A stretch of DNA of 8,828 nucleotides from Bacteroidota bacterium (GTDB lineage: Bacteria > Bacteroidota > Bacteroidia > Bacteroidales > P3): assembly GCA_030540495.1 (NCBI GenBank), contig JAUNWC010000047.1, positions 1-8,828 on the forward strand, in the 5' to 3' direction. The translations under genes were made by a program, and so were the position numbers. Under the pieces are notes generated by a model. It did not search any database. It saw only the letters and a program-made list of their open reading frames with translations, and was not told the origin of the DNA. This document shows, piece after piece, positions 6,165 to 8,828 of the stretch (its first letter is position 1; each line of letters starts with the position of its first letter).

Positions 6165-7151
6165 TTATAGCCATTTTTCTTTTTTATACCAAGCAATAGC
6201 CTCTTGCACTCCTCGTTTTAGGTCATAATCTGCCTCAAATCCCAAATCCTTTTTCAAATTCTCTATATCGCACTCCCAATTTCTTGCAGCCAAAAGATTA
6301 TATTTGTCTTTGTTCAATGTAAATTGCTTGCCTATAACTCTGCCAAGATTATCCAAGAAAGAGGAAATAACCCTAACTATCCACAGTGGAAACCTTATGG
6401 AAATAGTCCAAGTATTGAATACTTGTTTGGTTATCTGAGAAAATTCGCTATCAAGATAAACATTGCCATCAGCAACAAAATAAGTTTTCTTTGTCAAATC
6501 TCTATTTTCTGCGGCAAGAATGCAGGCTTTGCAAAGGTCTTTGGAATAAATAAAAGTAAGTCTTTGTTTTGGTTTTCCAAGCGTTGCATCTATGTGTGAT
6601 TTAATGGTTTTGAAATACACAAAATAATCCTTTTCTCTTTCTCCATAGACTCCTGTTGGGCGAAGTATTATATATTTGTTTGTGCAATGGTCGTTTATAT
6701 ACTCCTCTGCTTTTAGTTTGCTTTTCCCATACATAGTGTTTGGAGTATTCTTATCAGATACTTTGGCTATGGTAAAAGGGTTTTCTCCTGCCGGTCCATG
6801 TGCAGCAAAAGAAGACATATATATAAGTTTGCATTCCAAGTCTTTTATAGCATAGATAAGATTTTTTGTATAAACAAAATTTACTTTGTCAAATTCCTCT
6901 TGTGATTTTGCTTTTGTCAAACCTGCAAGGTGAAAAATAGTATCAAAACTCTCTTTTTCCAATTGTTCTTTGAGTACATCAGGCTCCGAGTATTGCAAAT
7001 CCATAAAATGTAACTCTTGGCTTTGAAGATATTTTCTACTTGAATTTTTGCGTACCCCCGCCCATACTTCCACGCCTTCTTTTCTCAAAAGCATATCGCA
7101 AAGCGTACTGCCTATAAACCCCGAGGCTCCGGTAACTAAAACTTTTTTCAT
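6165..7151 (-). CDS. NAD(P)-dependent epimerase/dehydratase (extended SDR family)
   Basis: The product is 328 residues, normal for extended short-chain dehydrogenases acting on nucleotide sugars. The cofactor motif TGASGFIG (7-14) starts right after MKKVLV, which fixes the start. HLAG (74-77), the catalytic Ser region YMSSFAAHGP (111-120), the YxxxK pair Y141/K145 in MYGKSKLKAEEY and LRPTGVYGE (163-171) follow. The C-terminal part (about 230-328) is the variable substrate-binding region, ending WYKKEKW. Relatives include UDP-sugar 4-epimerases, dTDP-sugar reductases and 3-beta-HSD-like enzymes, and the exact reaction cannot be fixed from sequence. Set between YfhO and a glycosyltransferase, making or altering a sugar nucleotide for the same glycan is the likeliest role. 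Its start has an unusually SD-like leader (see that entry). Confidence 0.9.
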   Translation of the reverse strand: MKKVLVTGASGFIGSTLCDMLLRKEGVEVWAGVRKNSSRKYLQSQELHFMDLQYSEPDVLKEQLEKESFDTIFHLAGLTKAKSQEEFDKVNFVYTKNLIYAIKDLECKLIYMSSFAAHGPAGENPFTIAKVSDKNTPNTMYGKSKLKAEEYINDHCTNKYIILRPTGVYGEREKDYFVYFKTIKSHIDATLGKPKQRLTFIYSKDLCKACILAAENRDLTKKTYFVADGNVYLDSEFSQITKQVFNTWTISIRFPLWIVRVISSFLDNLGRVIGKQFTLNKDKYNLLAARNWECDIENLKKDLGFEADYDLKRGVQEAIAWYKKEKWL

Positions 7152-7170
7152 ATCCTCTTACTCCTTTCCT
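7152..7170 (-). promoter_or_regulatory. Shine-Dalgarno-like leader of the SDR gene
   Basis: On the minus strand the start is preceded by AAAGGAGTAAGAGGATATG, where GGAG lies 9 bases before ATG and overlaps the last codon and stop of the YfhO gene (GAG TAA). Strong SD sequences are uncommon in Bacteroidota, and the other starts in this window have A-rich leaders. It may serve coupled reinitiation, or be a chance result of the Lys-Glu-stop codons. Confidence 0.4.
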
Positions 7171-8828
7171 ATCTTGTTTTTTGACAATTTCTTTCTTATA
7201 TATGGCTCAAACAAAGCCACACATAACACTATCACAAGCAACAACGAGCCTATAAAATTGATAACCTTTGCCCTTGAAAGTATATCCGATTTGCAAACAA
7301 ATTCTATTCTATGCTCTCCTGCTGGCACATACATAGCCCTAAGCACATAGTTTGCTCTCAAATAAGGTACTTCTTTGCCATCAAGGTAGGCTTTCCAAGA
7401 ATCCTTATAATATATCTCAGAAAATACGGCAAGTTGTCCGCTCTTTGCTGAGGTCTTATAAACTCGGCGAGTTGGGTTGTCGTTTTCTTCGGCAAGGAAA
7501 GTTATTTTTGCCGTGCTGTCGGCTTTTATTTCTTTGATTTGTTGAGCAAATTCTTTATTTACTACCGCTATTTCTTTTGGGTCAAAATTATCTAAGGCAA
7601 GAATTTCTTCGTTAGGATTATTTACCCATTTGATATTATCTACAAACCAAGCGGCACCACATCTTTCTGTATTTTCCACAAATGCATTTTGATTTACTAT
7701 AACAAAACGAGCATCCAACATATTTAACACTCCCAAGTTTGGCATAGGAAATCCTTGCATATCCTCCACTGTGGCAAGTACTTGTCTAAGAGGATTTTTT
7801 TCTAAAAGTAGGCTGTCTTTCAAGTCTTTTTGTTTGTAGGCTGTGTTAGTAAAATAAAAATCTATAATATCTTGATACCTTTGAAGTTTAGCAGCCGAAT
7901 AACCTCCTATGGAAGGGAAAAAGTAAGAGGTGTTTGCTTCGTTAAAAGTATTGGCTGCCATGTTATATACTCTATAATGCGATGGTTTTTCCTTAGATAA
8001 TAAGTCCAAAATATTGGTTTCTGCCTGAGTAGGATTTGGCAAGGCTTCATACTTGCTTTGGTAGTTTGTTTCGTTGTTAACGTATCTTTTATCCACTACC
8101 CAAAGGTCTATTACCGCCGCAAGTCCTATGATACAGAAAACAATAGTTTGGTTTTTTATTCTGCCTCTTACATAGAAAAGCAAGGACAAAAACGCTATTG
8201 CAATAAAAATAAAACTCCTCCACGCATCACTAACAAACATATATTTTCTATCCTCTTCTATGGCGGTTATAAGTTCATTGCCCAAACCGGTCTGCCCTGC
8301 AATATTGGCATCTTTTATGCTTGAAAAATCTGTAAACATACTTGGTGCTATGGCACACAAAAGAGTAATCAACAAAGTTATTCCTCCGCTTATATACAAG
8401 GAAATTTTTCTCTTCTTCTCATCCTGTGTTTCCAAAAAGGCTCTCAGTCCCAAAAATGCAACTATACACATGGTTACATTTGTTATAACCAAAGCCATAG
8501 AAGGAGTGCGGAATTTGTTGTAAAGTGGCAAATGATAGAACAACCATTCATTCAAAACCATAAAGTTACTGCCCCAAGAAAGAAGAATGCTTAGTATAGT
8601 AGCAACCAATAACCACCAACGATATTTGTTTTCCAAGACAAGAAAGCCCAAGAGAGCAAGGAAAATAACTATTGCACCAAAATAGACAGGACCTGCTGTA
8701 AAAGGTTGAGTACCAAAATAAGAAGTAGCCACTCCTATTTGTTGGCAAGTTTCGGGAGCAAATCTGCTGGCAAGCAATTTGGAACGATTAAGCATTTGAG
8801 GAGAATCATATTCCATACGTTTAACATC
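7158..8828 (-). CDS. YfhO-family multi-pass membrane protein (5' partial, C-terminal part)
   Basis: The frame is open through the right window edge (D-V-K-R precede the first in-window Met at 8816). Bacteroidota YfhO proteins are usually around 800 residues or more, so roughly the last two-thirds is present. Numbering from that Met, YFGTQPFTAGPVYFGAI (33-49) is a strong family mark. Hydrophobic segments follow at about 43-61, 66-81, 104-124, 138-159, 200-216 and 224-240. Next is a long, probably periplasmic domain (about 245-510) with HYRVYNM, SIGGYSAAKLQRYQD, LDARFVIV and SEIYYKDSWKAYLDGKEVPY, then YVLRAMYVPAGEHRIEF. A final transmembrane segment (516-536) and a basic tail close it. Bacillus subtilis YfhO is implicated in adding GlcNAc to lipoteichoic acid and is viewed as a GT-C-type protein. 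In this Gram-negative setting a glycan- or lipid-linked sugar transfer role is inference. The N-terminal region, where GT-C catalytic residues would be expected, is outside the window. Confidence 0.9.
   Translation of the reverse strand, partial: DVKRMEYDSPQMLNRSKLLASRFAPETCQQIGVATSYFGTQPFTAGPVYFGAIVIFLALLGFLVLENKYRWWLLVATILSILLSWGSNFMVLNEWLFYHLPLYNKFRTPSMALVITNVTMCIVAFLGLRAFLETQDEKKRKISLYISGGITLLITLLCAIAPSMFTDFSSIKDANIAGQTGLGNELITAIEEDRKYMFVSDAWRSFIFIAIAFLSLLFYVRGRIKNQTIVFCIIGLAAVIDLWVVDKRYVNNETNYQSKYEALPNPTQAETNILDLLSKEKPSHYRVYNMAANTFNEANTSYFFPSIGGYSAAKLQRYQDIIDFYFTNTAYKQKDLKDSLLLEKNPLRQVLATVEDMQGFPMPNLGVLNMLDARFVIVNQNAFVENTERCGAAWFVDNIKWVNNPNEEILALDNFDPKEIAVVNKEFAQQIKEIKADSTAKITFLAEENDNPTRRVYKTSAKSGQLAVFSEIYYKDSWKAYLDGKEVPYLRANYVLRAMYVPAGEHRIEFVCKSDILSRAKVINFIGSLLLVIVLCVALFEPYIRKKLSKNKIGKE

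Larger units (their letters stand above)
3792..8828 (-). other. Probable surface-glycan operon: yfhO-like, SDR, glycosyltransferase, flippase
   Basis: Four same-strand genes have gaps of 6, 6 and 3 bases, leaving no room for internal promoters or terminators. The promoter must be beyond the right edge. The gene content (sugar-nucleotide enzyme, sugar transferase, Wzx-type flippase, YfhO) fits assembly of a lipid-linked surface saccharide. No Wzy polymerase, WaaL ligase or initiating phosphoglycosyltransferase is visible, so this is a segment of a larger locus or acts with genes elsewhere. Confidence 0.8.

Noticed and set aside
8058..8523. Plus-strand open frames opposite the YfhO membrane segments
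   Set aside because: They are complement shadows of hydrophobic coding sequence with no domain, signal or leader.

Overview
The window looks like chromosome of an AT-rich, T9SS-bearing member of the Bacteroidota (Bacteroidales-like, inferred). The grounds are a type IX secretion C-terminal sorting domain on the first protein, mostly A-rich leaders in place of strong Shine-Dalgarno sites, and gene families common in that phylum: Cys-containing 21-residue leucine-rich repeats, a Bacteroidetes-style YfhO protein and a Wzx-type flippase. No rRNA, tRNA, CRISPR array, transposase or integrase is visible. Both edges cut through genes: the first and last coding regions are open to the window ends.

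Left half, plus strand (1-3659). The first gene is a secreted leucine-rich-repeat protein made of two homologous modules, with 4 and 9 repeats, followed by an acidic Glu-Pro linker and a T9SS type A sorting domain. Its true start lies left of the window, and the bases before the first ATG appear to encode the end of a signal peptide. Thirty bases downstream is a second exported protein with a signal peptide, a short 11-residue-repeat coiled coil, a Ser/Thr/Asn-rich linker and a predicted right-handed parallel beta-helix, but no sorting domain. A strong intrinsic terminator (3689-3719) closes this pair.

Middle (3660-3791). This is a 132-base spacer between convergent transcription units. It holds the terminator and three copies of the heptamer AACCTAT (one inverted), which form a 9-base inverted repeat.

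Right half, minus strand (8828 down to 3792). Four genes are packed with gaps of 6, 6 and 3 bases and are almost certainly one operon. In transcription order they are a YfhO-family multi-pass membrane protein (its beginning outside the window), an extended SDR NAD(P)-dependent epimerase/dehydratase, a GT-A-fold nucleotide-diphospho-sugar transferase-like protein with an EHD metal-site variant, and a Wzx/RfbX-type flippase. Together they suggest cell-surface glycan biosynthesis: sugar-nucleotide modification, sugar transfer and membrane translocation. The polymer and substrates cannot be told from sequence, and no polymerase or ligase is visible.

The most notable structure is the tandem module duplication in the first protein. 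The flanking caps keep identical DNA blocks of 23-29 bases while the repeat number has diverged from 4 to 9. I see no clear sign of an entirely new system; the findings are modest and specific.
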